From: Cyprinodon diabolis
Lineage: Eukaryota > Chordata > Actinopteri > Cyprinodontiformes > Cyprinodontidae
DNA length: 64,000 nt
NCBI GenBank assembly: GCA_030533445.1
Contig: CM060069.1
Span: forward strand, 28,893,337 to 28,957,336
Direction of reading: 5' to 3'
The notes beneath the pieces were generated by a model that made no database searches, had not been told where the DNA came from, and was given only the letters and a program-made list of their open reading frames with translations. Shown piece by piece: positions 10,146 through 21,718 of this stretch. Numbering within the stretch: position 1 is the stretch's first letter; each line of letters begins with the position of its first letter. Position numbers and translations under genes: made by a program.

Positions 10146-13100
10146 CTAACTCCCAGGTGGATCATCTGCTTAGCAAATAAACACAGAAGGAGATGAGTTT
10201 TGAGCTGATTTTCATATGAGATTGAATTAAATAAAGCATATACAGATTGTCTTCATCAAAGCTAAGCCAATAGCTATGTCTAGGAGTGAAATAGGACTAA
10301 ACACTCTAAAACAGGCTCATCTCTATGATATACTGTTTAATTAAAGTTGTTGAATGCAGCTAACATCTCCCCGCAGGATGACTTCAGTGCTAAACAGAGC
10401 ACCTGGCCAGACATAACTACTTTGACAAAAAAAAGTGGAGAGAACATGCAATATAAATAAATATAATAAAATAACTCACAATCCAAGGAGGCAAAAGAAA
10501 TAATTATTTTGTAAAATAGTAATTTATTGAAAGGATTTGTTAAATCAGAAATCCACAACCATTAAGATTAACCTTAGACTTAACCTTCTGTTATTTTTCC
10601 TGAGGGAAATTTTTTTTATAAATATTTGTTTTACATAAAATAAAATGTGTTGTAATAATATCTCACACCTATTTACCTTCAATGCATTGTCTAGTTTCAA
10701 CCACTAGATGTCAGAAACATACAGCCTATCAGTTGTTGATGGGTGACTAAACACTGGCCTGATTTCCTGCAGGGGCATCATCCACTAAAACAAACAATTA
10801 TTCATGATACCAAGTTGCTTTCAAGAAATCATTTCCAGCTTCAATTTCTGGAAAATATTTATGTTAATTTCTTAGAGTAAGTAAGCTTTGCTGACATAAA
10901 GGACACACTTTGGCTTATAACAACACAACCCGTGCAGAGGCAGACAGAAAATTTGCATGCAATGAAGAGTGAGGTCCTGGTGGGATTAAATCTTGGTGAT
11001 AACACATGCAAGGGATTATTCCGATCAGTCAGCAAATAGGAGAGACCGTCAAAGCTGAACAGAGCCACCAAGAGGACCATTCAGCAAAGGATAGAAAATC
11101 AGTCTGAAAACAGTGCAATGGTTTGCAAAGGGGAAAAAAGATTATAAAAAGCTACAAAAACATTTGTGGTGATAAAGAACAATACATTTTAAGAAAGCAG
11201 GGAATCTGTTTTTCAAAGACTAAGTATGTTTTAAAAGCTTCTTTATCAATTCCAGAAAAAGGAAACCTGATTTAAATTGATTTTTAGAGTTGTTTTTATC
11301 AGCTTTAAGTTAACTGTTACCCTTCCTGTTGTCTTCCACAAAACAAATGGGGTTTTCCTGCTAACCTCTAAACATACCAGGAAATATATTGCCTGTCATT
11401 TTTAAATGCTTTGACTTGAGACTGCAAGCAACTGAATCCAGCTAACAAAAGCGAAAGCATGAAAAAGCAACACACAGAAGCAAGAGTTGTGAAAAAATGC
11501 AACACATTTTAATTGATGTTAGCAAGGTAATACCATTACATAAAAACAATTATAACTCTTTATTAACTGCATACCAGACGCTCTGCTGCAGCCATTTCCA
11601 AATGTTTTAGAGAAAATATTGATGGAAAATTGATCAGAAAAGGTTGCTATGGTTTCATATCAGAAAGTTCAATAATTCTAGCCACACTAAGTAGAAAATA
11701 ACTGTGATTGTTAAAAAGCAAACTGCTACAAGACTATTTGTGGACATCAAGAAGGCATTTGGCACAATCAGATATAATTTGCCAATACTGGATTAAATGG
11801 ATGTTACGAACCAGGTTCATGTTTTTTTTTTCTTTTTTTGAGTAGCAGACTGCAGTATGTGAAGTTGGTAGATATTTATTTGGATCGGATGAATATACAT
11901 TCAATTGGTAAATTGTATATTTGTCAAATGCAGCATCACACACATCACTAACAAACACACCTAGCATCCTTTATATATTGGTTTCGTATGAGTAAAGCGA
12001 CAAGAAATTATTTTGGAAAGTCTATTCTGTCTGAATTTGTTGTTGTGTAAATAATTGTCTTCATTCAATATGTCTGATAACATTATTTCCAATAAAATGT
12101 AATCAGGTAAGATGCATAGCATTTATATTAAATATTGCTTTTTTTCATACTGGAGTGATTTCTTGAAGGACAGCCTATAATTCTCACTCGTCTTTTAGGC
12201 AAGTAAGAATTTTTTGAAGTAGTGCTCTAAATTGACTAAAATTTTGGTGTACTGTATACTATATCTATATCTATGGTTTCATACAGAGGTTTAAGGCAAC
12301 AATTTTGAAGAATGCAGTTACTAAAAACTATTACAAGAAAGAACGATAATGAGTAATTAATCGTTACTAATTAAATAGCTGGTTAACAGAAACATATTTA
12401 GATGCTTTTAATAAAATCTAACTAAGTTTCTTGAAATATTAGGGTTGAGAACTTTGATTTTGTTTAGGTCAAGAATGAAATGCTACAAGAAAAAAATAAG
12501 TGAAAAAGTTTCCTGAATAAACATTGTTAAAGCCTTACTTCACTTCAGTATACCTCTTTTTAATATGTTGTGTAGCTTCAAACCTACTGTAACAAAAAAA
12601 ATTTGACATTGCTTAAACTCTATAGTTGTTTTTTGTGAAGAAAAAGAACAAAAATGTTGGTGTGTGGAAAATGAAATATTTGAAAACTTGAAGTCACCAC
12701 TGTAGAAAAGAAAGCAGAAAGAATGCAGTAAATATCATAAGTAATATACAAGTTTTCTGTAAAAAAAATTAGATTCAATAAGAGTTACACCTATTATAAC
12801 ACAAGAATTTTTTTAAAAACAGACATGAAGCATTTAAAAGAATGATGCCTGAACATACCAGACTGCAGCAGTGCTTAAATGATTCATTAAAACAGGGAAG
12901 ATTAAAATGAATGGAGTAGATGGTGCCTGAACAACCCAGTTTGGTATGGTGTCATCTGTGGTGATATCTATTTATAACTGAATGCAAATCAGGTAAAATA
13001 TGTCAATGAAGGTAAATTGGGTTCTAAGAGAAAAAAAGACATATGGCTTTGAACAGCACATTGCACAGTGGGTAGCAAACACAGATACCTGGACAAAAGC

Positions 13101-14516
13101 AGTTGTCAACCTGATTTAATTAGATTAAGGTAACATTTTGTTTTCCCAAAACCAAACATTTTGGATTGCTGGTGGTATTTGTTTACATTATTTGATAATC
13201 ATACATTTTGCCTGAAAGCAGAGTCTACTGCACATGTTATTGCACATGTTATTGATCATTCACAAGCGCACAAATTTGATTCGACAAGTACTGACTTTTC
13301 AAACAATAGAGATGACAAAAGTGAGATTCAGCCTGTGGGGTGTGCAGGAAAAGTTATTTTTTGATCGTGTAACAGCAGCTGAGTCAGAGCCTCCCCCGGG
13401 AGGCAACTTCTGCAGCCTGAGTTTAGGCCATGGGCTTAAGTCAATAGTTGGATGACATTGCACCAGCTACTGACAGACCCACAGAGTTGATGCACACGAT
13501 CAGCATATCAGTCATTGCTACAGGAACCGTTATTATCCATGCGTCATTCATGTCAACTCCTTTTTGAAGGAATGTGGAGGGCTGTTCCCTATCTCCAGTA
13601 GTCACTGGGTGAGAGGCAGAGTACTCACTGGACAGGCCTTTGACAGGGAAACACAGAGACACAAAGGAAAAATACTTTGGGATAAATAAAGTGGGATCAG
13701 TCAAAGATGATCATATTGAATAAGGTTTAATGTTAATTTTCACCAGTTGCAAGGTGTGTCTCCCACTTTTGGCATCATTAAAAGAGGTACATTTTGGGAA
13801 AAGTTTTAATTCATCAGCTGGAATATTTTTCTTTTTTTTCTTTCAATCCAAGCAAGATTGTTGTTTAAATTGATTGATTAAATAAAAGATTGTTTGTTTA
13901 AAATCTGACAAAAAACTAATTAAAACCAGTTCCCAGTTTTCTAAAACTATGTCTGAATCACTAAAACTAAGGAAGCATTTGAAAACATTTTCATTACAAT
14001 CATTTATAATTTTGTCATAAGTATAAAGCTAACACTTATTTATAATGTGGTCAAAATTGAAAAGAGTTTCATTATCACATTTATGGTATTAACGGAAATA
14101 TTCATATTAGAGAAAAGGAAAGGATTTAGACATTTAATCTATCAACAGTGGCCTGCCAACTCCTTTGCCTTGTTTTATTGGTGGCAGCAATATTCCTGAG
14201 CTCTTCATAGGCCAGAAAAATACAGAGCATGTTAGTTTCTCCATATTTACTCAGCGAACTCCATGATCGACTGCACGGTCCACTTATAATGCAACAACAC
14301 TGATTAGTTGAACATCATTTGCATCCTACACATTAAGCAACTGAGGCGTCGTTTTGGTAATACCCAATAGTGGTGACTGGAGATGCGTAAATTGAGTCAA
14401 ATTAGGAGCCTGGGCATTTCAGAGAGAGTTTTATGAAACACCCCTCTGATATTTATAATATGTTCACTAATATTTTTTAATAACCCTTTGGGTCATTGAC
14501 TGAATGATATGGTTGA
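10146..14516. other. Single-copy AT-rich DNA
   Basis: No protein domain, RNA gene or terminal repeat was recognised across more than 4 kb. The ORFs here are short and compositionally typical of AT-rich spacer. The region may be intergenic or a long intron. Confidence 0.4.
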
Positions 14517-14582
14517 GTTTTATAGTGCCTTGAGATGACCAGTGCTGTGCATTGGCGCTGTATACTTAAACTGAATTGAATC
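14517..14582 (-). repeat. Fragment of the GTCATCTCAAGGCAC family, reversed
   Basis: Read on the minus strand the segment gives TTCAATTCAGTTTAAGTATA, then a GCGCCAATGCACAGCA block and GGTCATCTCAAGGCACTATA. This is the 5' end of the repeat family described at 9745. Confidence 0.6.
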
Positions 14583-16644
14583 ATGTAGGATTTACAGTAT
14601 AGGCCATACTTTTTCTTTTTGTATAATCCCTATGAAATATGATGAAGTTACAGGATTAATATGAGAAAATGTGAAATAGCTTAAAGGTGTGATTTCTTTT
14701 CCAAACCACTGCATAGTATAATAAGTACAAAACACACTGTAAACCCCTCTGAGTGAAAACCTCTCTAGATTTAAATTATGTTCAGCATGGTAAAGCAAAA
14801 TTACTGGTGGGTCAGTTGTATTTGAACTTACCCAATATTCACCATTTTAAACTGAGTTGGTCCTTAAGCTTCAGTTTTTAATTCTCTGTGTGACCTCTGG
14901 GTATGTTCCAAACACTGCTATGTGTCAGAAAAATGTGTTCCTCTGTTTCTAGTTTATGGTTTGATTTGTTCATTTTCTACCCCTGTCATCTGTTCTGTGT
15001 CTCCCGTAACCTTTGTATAGGTATCTCTCCATAAAAGCAGTTTTTATCAAAGTTGAATAATTCTGCAAGCTGTGCCGTGTTTCCCTGTCTTAAAGGTTGC
15101 ACTTTTTGTCTATTTGCTATCCCATTAATTCAAGTCTCTGCCACTTTCCCCAAGTCTTGCTCTGCTAGAAAATGCCTGTTCCTTCACACTATTTGTCACA
15201 TTTGTTCAATGCTGAATCAATGAACCTCAATTTGACCTTATAAAAGAGTAATGTACTTTTCCTATAACATAAACCACTTAGATGAAACTTGAGTTGACAT
15301 TGAGAAACATCAATAGAATAAAAGAGAAGTGTCTGGCTTTGTCTCATTTTCGGAAATATCCTTACAGCTCACTAACACATACTTGTAATATATCATAGCA
15401 CCCCACTTACAGAACCTGAACAAGTAGGTGGATTTCTGTTTTTTTAGTAATTGATAACTGGAATGGTCAACTGCTGCAGGCTCTTTTGTTCAAACACATT
15501 TTTTATCATTTAATATATAAATGAATATATACAGCATGTAACATACTGCAAAGCAGAAAGTCTGAGGTAAAATGAGCTGTCAAATGAGATGTGTTTGAAA
15601 GTAAGAATTATAAAAAATATACATTTCTTATTTCATGGTAATCGGTTATAGTTATAAGGTTATTTTTTATTAGGTGGAGGGTAGGTGCCTAAGATTTCAC
15701 ACTAAATTCCAGACGGATGTTGAGATTGGGGTGGACAGACGGAGCAGACATGACTCTTGGTAGACATTTGTGATCTAATACCGTGGACTCTAATTAATTA
15801 CTGCATGTTGACAAATGTTATATTTTCATGACTGTTGGAGTCATGGAATAGACAATACAATAATAATTAAAAGTACACTGAAATATCATTTGCTACTATA
15901 CAATTTTTCTACCTAATGTAACTCAAGCACTTTGATCCATTGCCAAAAATGATTGCATATTATAATCTCTTTTATCATAATTTTTTATAACTGTTGCAAT
16001 AAATATGACAATTTTGTTGTCTGTATCAGCCCCTAACAATTCTTTGAAGACCATAACAGATGAACAGTTTACATTGCAGATACATAATTATTACGTCACC
16101 TCAGTGCCACCTCATTAAGCATGCAGAAAGACAAATGCACTTGCACCTAAAAATCTGAGTAAACAATAATTCACTCCATATGCATCACGCCTGACTAATT
16201 GTAGATAAATGAACCATATGATTAGCTAGTCACAAAAAGTTTTTTTATTTTGGGTTTTATGTGATGACAAAAAAGCCAGCAACTTAGAAGAAGAAGAAAA
16301 GCGTTTACTGTCATTGCACAGATTACAATCAAATTCCATTTGGCAGCAGAATCTATTTAACATACACTTTCTATAAATAATGCATATTTAAACCAGAGTA
16401 AGGTCAGTTGTGTAGGAATCTTTAGGGAGATGAAGATTATTTACTTTAGTGTACCAGTTTGTTTGTTTTTTTGCCATTGTCTATGTCATGCTGCTATTGT
16501 CATTTGATTTTATTATCATTCTAAGATATGCCAAAGCAGCTGCAGTAATTTAAATCAATTTTAAAAGATTTTCTGGGTTTGATGCTTTCATCAGTAAATA
16601 TATAAGTGTACGTTTATAACTGTAAGTTTGGTTGCTGTTATTTC
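14583..16644. other. Single-copy AT-rich DNA
   Basis: No gene was seen. A short LINE-tail-like block (GTTTACTGTCATTGCACAG, about 16300) preceded by GAAGAAGAAG is the only repeat hint. The interval 16050-16215 is a possible conserved noncoding block (see findings). Confidence 0.4.
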
Positions 16645-17018
16645 CAGTGTTGGGCATGTTACTTTGAAAAAGTAATTAGTTATAGTTACTAGTTACTTCT
16701 CCCAAAAAGTAACTGAGTTACTAACTGAGTTACTGCACAATAAAAGTAACTAGTTACTAGTAAAAGTAACTATTGCGTTACTTTTGCGTTTCTCGCCCCC
16801 GTAACCCTCACCACCCAGCCCCCACCTTCTCAGGGTGTGTTTCCAAAGCCAGCTGAATAGAGCGGATGACAAAGACAAGGACCTGCAGAGAGTTTAGCAT
16901 TTATTGCAACTCAACGTAAATGACATCTGGTGAAATTAATAACTGGGGATGTCTAATTCTGAAATCCTGTGTGTTTGGGTTGTTATAGATACTGCAACAT
17001 CTATCTATCCATCCATCT

Positions 17019-17156
17019 CACAGTAAATATTGCAGTGTTAAAGTAACACTTTGAGTGTTAAAGTAACACTGTGAGAGAACATTTGGTCCCACACTAATTC
17101 AGAGAGGAACCAAATCTACTCTTGAGTGTTACTTTAACACTGCAACATTTACTGTG
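17019..17156. mobile_element. Palindromic MITE (CACAGTAAAT ends)
   Basis: The left end CACAGTAAATATTGCAGTGT and the right end are near-perfect inverted repeats. Each arm carries GTGTTAAAGTAACACT-type motifs, leaving about 60 bp of unique centre. The 138-bp size and CAC...GTG termini fit a small CACTA-like MITE. No convincing target duplication was seen. It lies in the outer left part of the composite hAT. Confidence 0.65.
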
Positions 17157-17261
17157 TGTATACTCTGTGTGTGACATAAAATATGGATCTCCATCCCTGC
17201 CACAAAGGCCATCAAATAATGTTTAAAATAAAAAATACAGTAGGTTGAGAAGGCAGAGTAT

Positions 17262-17288
17262 CCATCCATCCATCCATCCATCCATCCA
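17262..17288 (+). repeat. (TCCA)n microsatellite
   Basis: About seven TCCA units in tandem, with no other structure. Confidence 0.9.
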
Positions 17289-17832
17289 GATTTCTCCCTT
17301 TCATTTGATCGTTCACGCTCTCCATAGTTCTCCTGTGGCGCGAGCACAGGGCGACTGTTGCGCGCCTTTAGCGAGCATGCGCATTTCCTGTCGCTTGCGC
17401 GGTGAATCGTGCCGCCTGCGCTGTGCGGAGATGCAGAGGAAACCGTATGTGATGGGGAAACGCAGCTCGACGTGACACCGGTATTTCCATGTGGAAAACG
17501 CTGTTAGCTGCTGGATTATGGAGAGATATTTGTGCCATCGGTTTGAGCGCGCAGGAACCAATCCGAGCGCGCAGTGAGACAACTCGCGCGCTCGCAAAAC
17601 CGGTCTGGCGCGCGCTCAACTCTGAAAAACCCTCTCAACACACTGTTCTCGCGCTCAGTTTCATCTCTGCGCGTGCTCGAATCCGTCTCTCCGCTCTCAA
17701 CCAGCTGTGCGCTCGGCTGTTTCTCCGCTCGCTCAACTCTCTGCGCTCGCAACTTCAGCAATGTATGTAAATGAACCATACCATCAGCCAATCACGCTCA
17801 GCTTCTTTTCATCCAATGAAAGCATTCGTTCC

Positions 17833-18123
17833 TTCTTATTCTTCTTCTTTTCTATCATGGAGGATCGCAAGCAACTTTAAGGTGCATACCGCCACCTACT
17901 GTTCATGAGTGTGTAGCAACATTGTTTTACGTCTATTAAATTCTATTTTTTAATTTTGTATTCTGCAGATAACAAAATAATGCTTTCCTTAATCTATAAA
18001 TAACCTTTATATTTCCTTTATTTCCCAATAATCCTTTAAGACTCCACTCTTGGCCTGTCCTTTCAACTACTCTTCTCAATTTCTCCCTTTCAGGTTCATA
18101 TGTTTTACAGTTCATCAATACGT
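17833..18123 (-). mobile_element. 5'-truncated I/Nimb-like LINE with 13-bp TSD
   Basis: The 13-mer AAGCATTCGTTCC flanks the insert at 17820-17832 and 18124-18136. On the minus strand the insert begins at 18123, encodes the ORF2 C-terminal end (17936-18118), and continues through a 3' UTR containing GTAGGTGGCGGTATGCACC to a GAAGAAG-type tail at about 17833-17850. This is a normal target-primed insertion of about 290 bp. The same insertion is present in the right arm of the inverted repeat. Confidence 0.8.
17936..18118 (-). pseudogene. I/Nimb-like LINE ORF2 C-terminus, 60 codons
   Basis: The frame reads MMNCKTYEPEREKLRRVVER and ends in LRKALFCYLQNTKLKNRI before a stop. This resembles the zinc-knuckle-like end of ORF2 in RNase H-bearing LINEs (the C..Y..ER..L pattern). 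A second copy at 22053-22235, in the inverted arm, differs at only a few residues (such as R/M, G/A, V/D and C/S). The ATG is not a real start: it is where the 5'-truncated insertion begins. Confidence 0.65.
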
Positions 18124-18229
18124 AAGCATTCGTTCCAAATACTACATCCGGTTAAATGAAAAAAAAATATATAAAAATAAAAACACAATCAGGAAAATCA
18201 AACAACTCTTACAGTTATTTGGTCAGCAC

Positions 18230-18808
18230 TCCTAACCATTTGATGGACAGAAGATAGTACTATAAAATATCTTGAATTATCTCAAATAAACTTCAGTAAA
18301 ACAGTTATTAGATCATTGCCTCATCCATCTCTTCTACCTGCTATTGACATGGATTTAAATTTGCTGTTTTAAAAGAAAAATAAGGAGGATATTTCAGGTT
18401 CCAGTATGGTTCAACAGTCTATAGATAAAAAATATTATGGATATGTTATTTTTTTTTATGGATGCTTCAAAATATTCCAATATTAGGAATGGTGTTTTGT
18501 TTTAGTTCCAGAATTTATTTTTAAATCGGGTAAAAGAATCAGTGATGGAATTCAGCCTACAAAGGAGAAATGTTTTGGATCATATTGGCCTTACAATGGA
18601 TTGAAAATATCGTTCCATTAAGAAGTTTAGTTTGCTCTGATTCTAGATCAGCGACCGTTATATTAATTTAAACACAATTATTCAGACAGCAGACCTGATC
18701 TGAAATTTAACAATTATTATTTAGAAGACCTTTTACAGATGGACTCTAAATAAGAGGGTTATTCTTTATTATATATATTAAAAAGAATAATTTGATAAAC
18801 AGGATTTT
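18230..18808 (+). pseudogene. I/Nimb-like LINE RNase H domain, decayed, plus strand
   Basis: Plus-strand translation gives, with stops and frameshifts, IDMDLNLLF, then a stretch with GVLF-V-PEFIFKSGKRISDG and DSRPDLKFNN. This is the pattern of the RNase H domain of I-clade LINEs (strand 1 to helix region and the HNxSDSRPD-like segment). The element's likely 3' end lies beyond the next insertion, at 21618-21698, where GTTGGTGGCGGTAATTG and an AATAAAAAGAAGAA tail occur. Confidence 0.6.
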
Positions 18809-19009
18809 TCAGTTGGTAAGTAAGTAAGTAAGTAAACTTTATTTGTATAGTACTTTTCACAGACAAAGTAACAAAGTGCTTCACATGATGACATAAAAAC
18901 AACACAAGTAAAAACAGATAAAATGCAATAAAAGCTATAATAAATAAGGGAATAAAACAACACGCTATGTGCTTTGGAAGGCTAGTTAAAACAGGTGTGT
19001 TTTTAGCTG

Positions 19010-21096
19010 CACTGTAAGTAATTGTCCTGTAAAATAACAGTAAAGAGCTGGCAGCAGAGACGCCAGCAATATACTGTTATTTTTACAGTGTTCATCCATA
19101 AATTGATATTACAGTAGTAGACCGTAAACCAGAAAAATTGTATATTTCTGTATTTCTATAAGTTACGGTATAAAGCTGGCAGCTAGGACACCAGCGATAT
19201 ACTGTAATTTTAGGGTTTTCATACTGTAAATTCACTTTACAGTAATAGTCTGTTTTCTCACTGTTCAATTATTTCACTGTCTAATACAGTAAAAAATAAA
19301 TGCATCATATTTCTATTATTTGGAAATTACAATAATATTCTTTTTAAGTTTACTGTAGAGAGGCACAGTAGATACACATTAAAATAATTCAGTTTAGCAG
19401 TTTCCTAAAATATCAACCTTGAATACATGCAATCAATATAAGAAGCAATAAATTCAAAAAGAATCAAAATAATTTATTTCAAAAGGCAATATAATACTGA
19501 ATATTGCTACTTTCAAAAAATTGAGAAAAAAAAAACAGAAAATAAACCGTGTTGGGAGATGCTGAGAAGATATTTCGAGTAGCAAACAGAGACAGCTGAC
19601 TAGCTGACTTTGAGCCGATGTTAATATTATTTAACATTGTCTTTAACACACGTAAGTTTGAACACTTGTTCAACAACACAATAGGTCAAAGAAAAAGACC
19701 AAAACAACAAATACAGAGGAAATAAGAGTTTAAACATTATTAAGACTACTTCAAAGCAGGAACATTAAGACCTTTTTGATTATGAGTCAAAACATTCAGC
19801 AAACCAGCATGTGTTTTTCCTCTTAAAATAGTCCTGTGAGGTAGATTAAAATTTTCCTCTAAACTCCATTTAAAACATGTATATTATGTAATCTGCAATG
19901 TATTTTCTGATGTCTGTGAAAATGCAGAATAATGTATGCAGAATTGACAACATTTAGAAAACAAACGTAAGAATATTTGAAAAAAATGCATCAAGGCCAT
20001 TTCAAAACTATTACAGTACAGTTAGAACATGTGGATTTATACATCATTACAGTAATATGGATAAAAGAGAACATGTAGGGAAGAAAATGTGCTTTACTTC
20101 TTAAAGTAGTCCTGTGAGGTAGGAGTAGTAGTAGTAGTAGTGCCGGGAATCTGGGTGGGTGTGAACCACCCTGATTCAAATCTTGTGGATCCAGGAGAGA
20201 TGTTCAGTTTGTTAGCCGCTGTTCCTCTGCAGTATTATTCTAGTGGAGCCACTGTCAAACAATAACAAACAAATATTATACAATCAGGAATGTACAATAT
20301 ACTCTCCAAGCTAATGCTTATAAAACAAATGAACTCTTGTGGCTTAATGGGGCAATGCCAGATTGTCAAAACAACACATGGACAAACTGCAGGATTAAGG
20401 AGAACTCACTGATCTATATGAAGTCCCTTTCAAAGTCAAGGAGTTTCTTCAGGAGCATGGAGACATGTGTGTTGACTGTGGAAGACTTCTTCTGGGAATC
20501 ACACCTTTCTTCTTGGAGACAACCTTCCCCCTTTTGGCGTTTGTCCCTCCCTCTGGATTTATACCAATGAAGCGCCTAAAATCATCAAAATAGTCTAAGA
20601 TCAGAGTGGAGTAAAGTGGGGCATGCGTGTGTCTAAGCTTTCATCCGGCTACTGTATATTATAGTTAACCAAGATTTAACAACAACAACATCAAAATAGT
20701 AGAGTAGTAGAGTAGAATATTGACTACCCTATTCAAAGCATCACTGATAGCTTATATATAGCATTAGCCTACATCAAACATTCTTGACACTATAAATAAA
20801 ATAGCAAACCCAGAGGCAAAGACAAAAAGATTTTGATTTACGTACCGTTACATTTTCGTTGTGATGAAGACAGATGGTAGCACGTTGTGTGTTCTGCAGT
20901 CGTCTTCTGGAAAATTTCCGGAAAATACTGTAGTATCCCGTTATTTAAAACAGCCGCATACCGTTTACGGCCTCTGTCCTGTTGCTCCAAGTTAAGAAGC
21001 CCACAATGCATTGCTTACTACAGTACCGAACTGTTAAACATGAAAACAGTATTTTAGTGTTGAAAAATTGTAAATTTACAGCAATTGCTTACAGTG
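19010..21096. mobile_element. CACTA/EnSpm-like non-autonomous transposon
   Basis: The left end CACTGTAAGTAATTGTCCTG and the right end, read inward CACTGTAAGCAATTGCTGTA, are imperfect terminal repeats. The subterminal regions have repeated TACTGTAA/TTACAGTA motifs and AGCTGGCAGC blocks, typical of fish CACTA-like repeats. The host sequence duplicated at the site is TG (19008-19009 and 21097-21098), within the 2-3 bp expected. There is no transposase domain. A 64-codon clean frame lies at 20399-20593. Confidence 0.7.
20399..20593 (+). other. Possible captured coding fragment inside the CACTA-like element
   Basis: A stop-free frame of 64 codons starts after TAA at 20396-20398 and ends at TAG 20591-20593. 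It contains YEVPFKVKEFLQEHGDMCVD, then CGRLLLGITPFFLET and PPSGFIPMKRLKSSK. The composition is protein-like, with a CxxC pair and a proline/basic tail, and unlike the AT-rich surroundings. A better ATG is lacking, so it may be an exon piece. I do not recognise the family. It could be gene capture, part of the element's own lost ORF, or chance. Confidence 0.25.
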
Positions 21097-21620
21097 TGCT
21101 TTTTAAAGATATCCACCGAGTCCAGAGAGCGCAGGGACAGGGGGAGTTCATTCCAAAGACGGGGTGCCAGCGCTTTAAAGGACCGGTCTCCTCGGGTTTT
21201 AAAACGGGTCCGAGGAACCATAAGCAGGTTTTGACCTGAAGACCTTAGGCAACGGACCGACGTATACGGCTGGATCAGACCTGTCATGTAGCCAGGCGCC
21301 TGTCCATGAAGGGCCCTGAAGGTAAGGACCAGGATTTTAAACTTTATCCTGGAAGCAACAGGAAGCCAATGTAAGGACTTCAAGAGAGGAGTTACATGGG
21401 CTGTCCTATTTGTACGGGTCAGGAGTCTTGCAGCAGAGTTCTAGACAATTTGTAGGCGACCCAGCTCCTTCTTGCTCAGACAGGTAAACAGGCTGTTACA
21501 GTAATCCAGTCTTGAAGAGACGAAGGCATGGATGGTTCTCTCCAAATCATCGTGAGAGAGGATTTTCCTTACCTTGGAGATATTGCGCAGATTGAAGTAA
21601 CAGTTCCTGATCAGTTGTTT
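21054..21620 (-). pseudogene. LINE ORF2 C-terminal fragments
   Basis: Two minus-strand frames carry one original reading frame. 21441-21767 includes NCYFNLRNISKVRKILSHDD and HAFVSSRLDYCNSLF, the end of an RT domain. 21054-21383 includes SLHWLPVASRIKFKILVLTF, ALHGQAPGYM, VPRTRFKTRGDRSFKALAPR and LWNELPLSLR, a very common C-terminal region of fish LINE ORF2. A frameshift lies between them and the last residues enter the CACTA-like element. It is nonfunctional. Confidence 0.75.
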
Positions 21621-21718
21621 TGAGTGTAGCGCAAGGGCACAAGTTGGTGGCGGTAATTGTTGTTTGCCAACCTCCATAAAACACAATAAAAAGAAGAACC
21701 ACCCGCCACAAAAGCTAA

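Larger units (their letters stand above)
17513..18596. repeat. Left arm of long inverted repeat inside hAT
   Basis: The arm pairs with 21719-22675 read in reverse. Shared landmarks in inverted order are GGAGAGATATTTGTGCCATC, a GCGC-rich block, the 60-codon LINE frame, GATAGTACTATAAAATATCT and AAGGAGGATATTTCAGGTTC. The right arm lacks about 150 bp that the left arm has between roughly 18427 and 18568. Both arms contain the same 5'-truncated LINE with its target duplication, so the duplication followed that insertion. Confidence 0.8.
18816..21610 (-). mobile_element. LINE 3' fragment (minus), split by a CACTA-like element
   Basis: The LINE's 3' tail lies at 18816-18840 as (TAAG)n next to AAACTTTATTTGTATAGTAC, and its truncated 5' end lies near 21610. 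TCAGTTG flanks both ends (18809-18815 and 21611-21617), a plausible 7-bp target duplication. ORF2 C-terminal motifs occur in two frames at 21054-21620. The body is interrupted at 19010-21096. Joining the flanks there restores a continuous stretch like TTTTTAGCTGCTTTTTAAAG, as expected of this LINE. Confidence 0.65.

Noticed and set aside
15720..15840. Search for tRNA, snRNA or microRNA genes
   Set aside because: No cloverleaf with A and B boxes, Sm site or conserved hairpin that I recognise; the only pol III boxes seen belong to the SINE at 48845-49021.
17313..17791. Several overlapping Arg/Ala/Ser-rich ORFs on both strands
   Set aside because: All follow from the GCGC/CGCTC-rich block of the hAT interior; open frames on four registers indicate composition, not coding.
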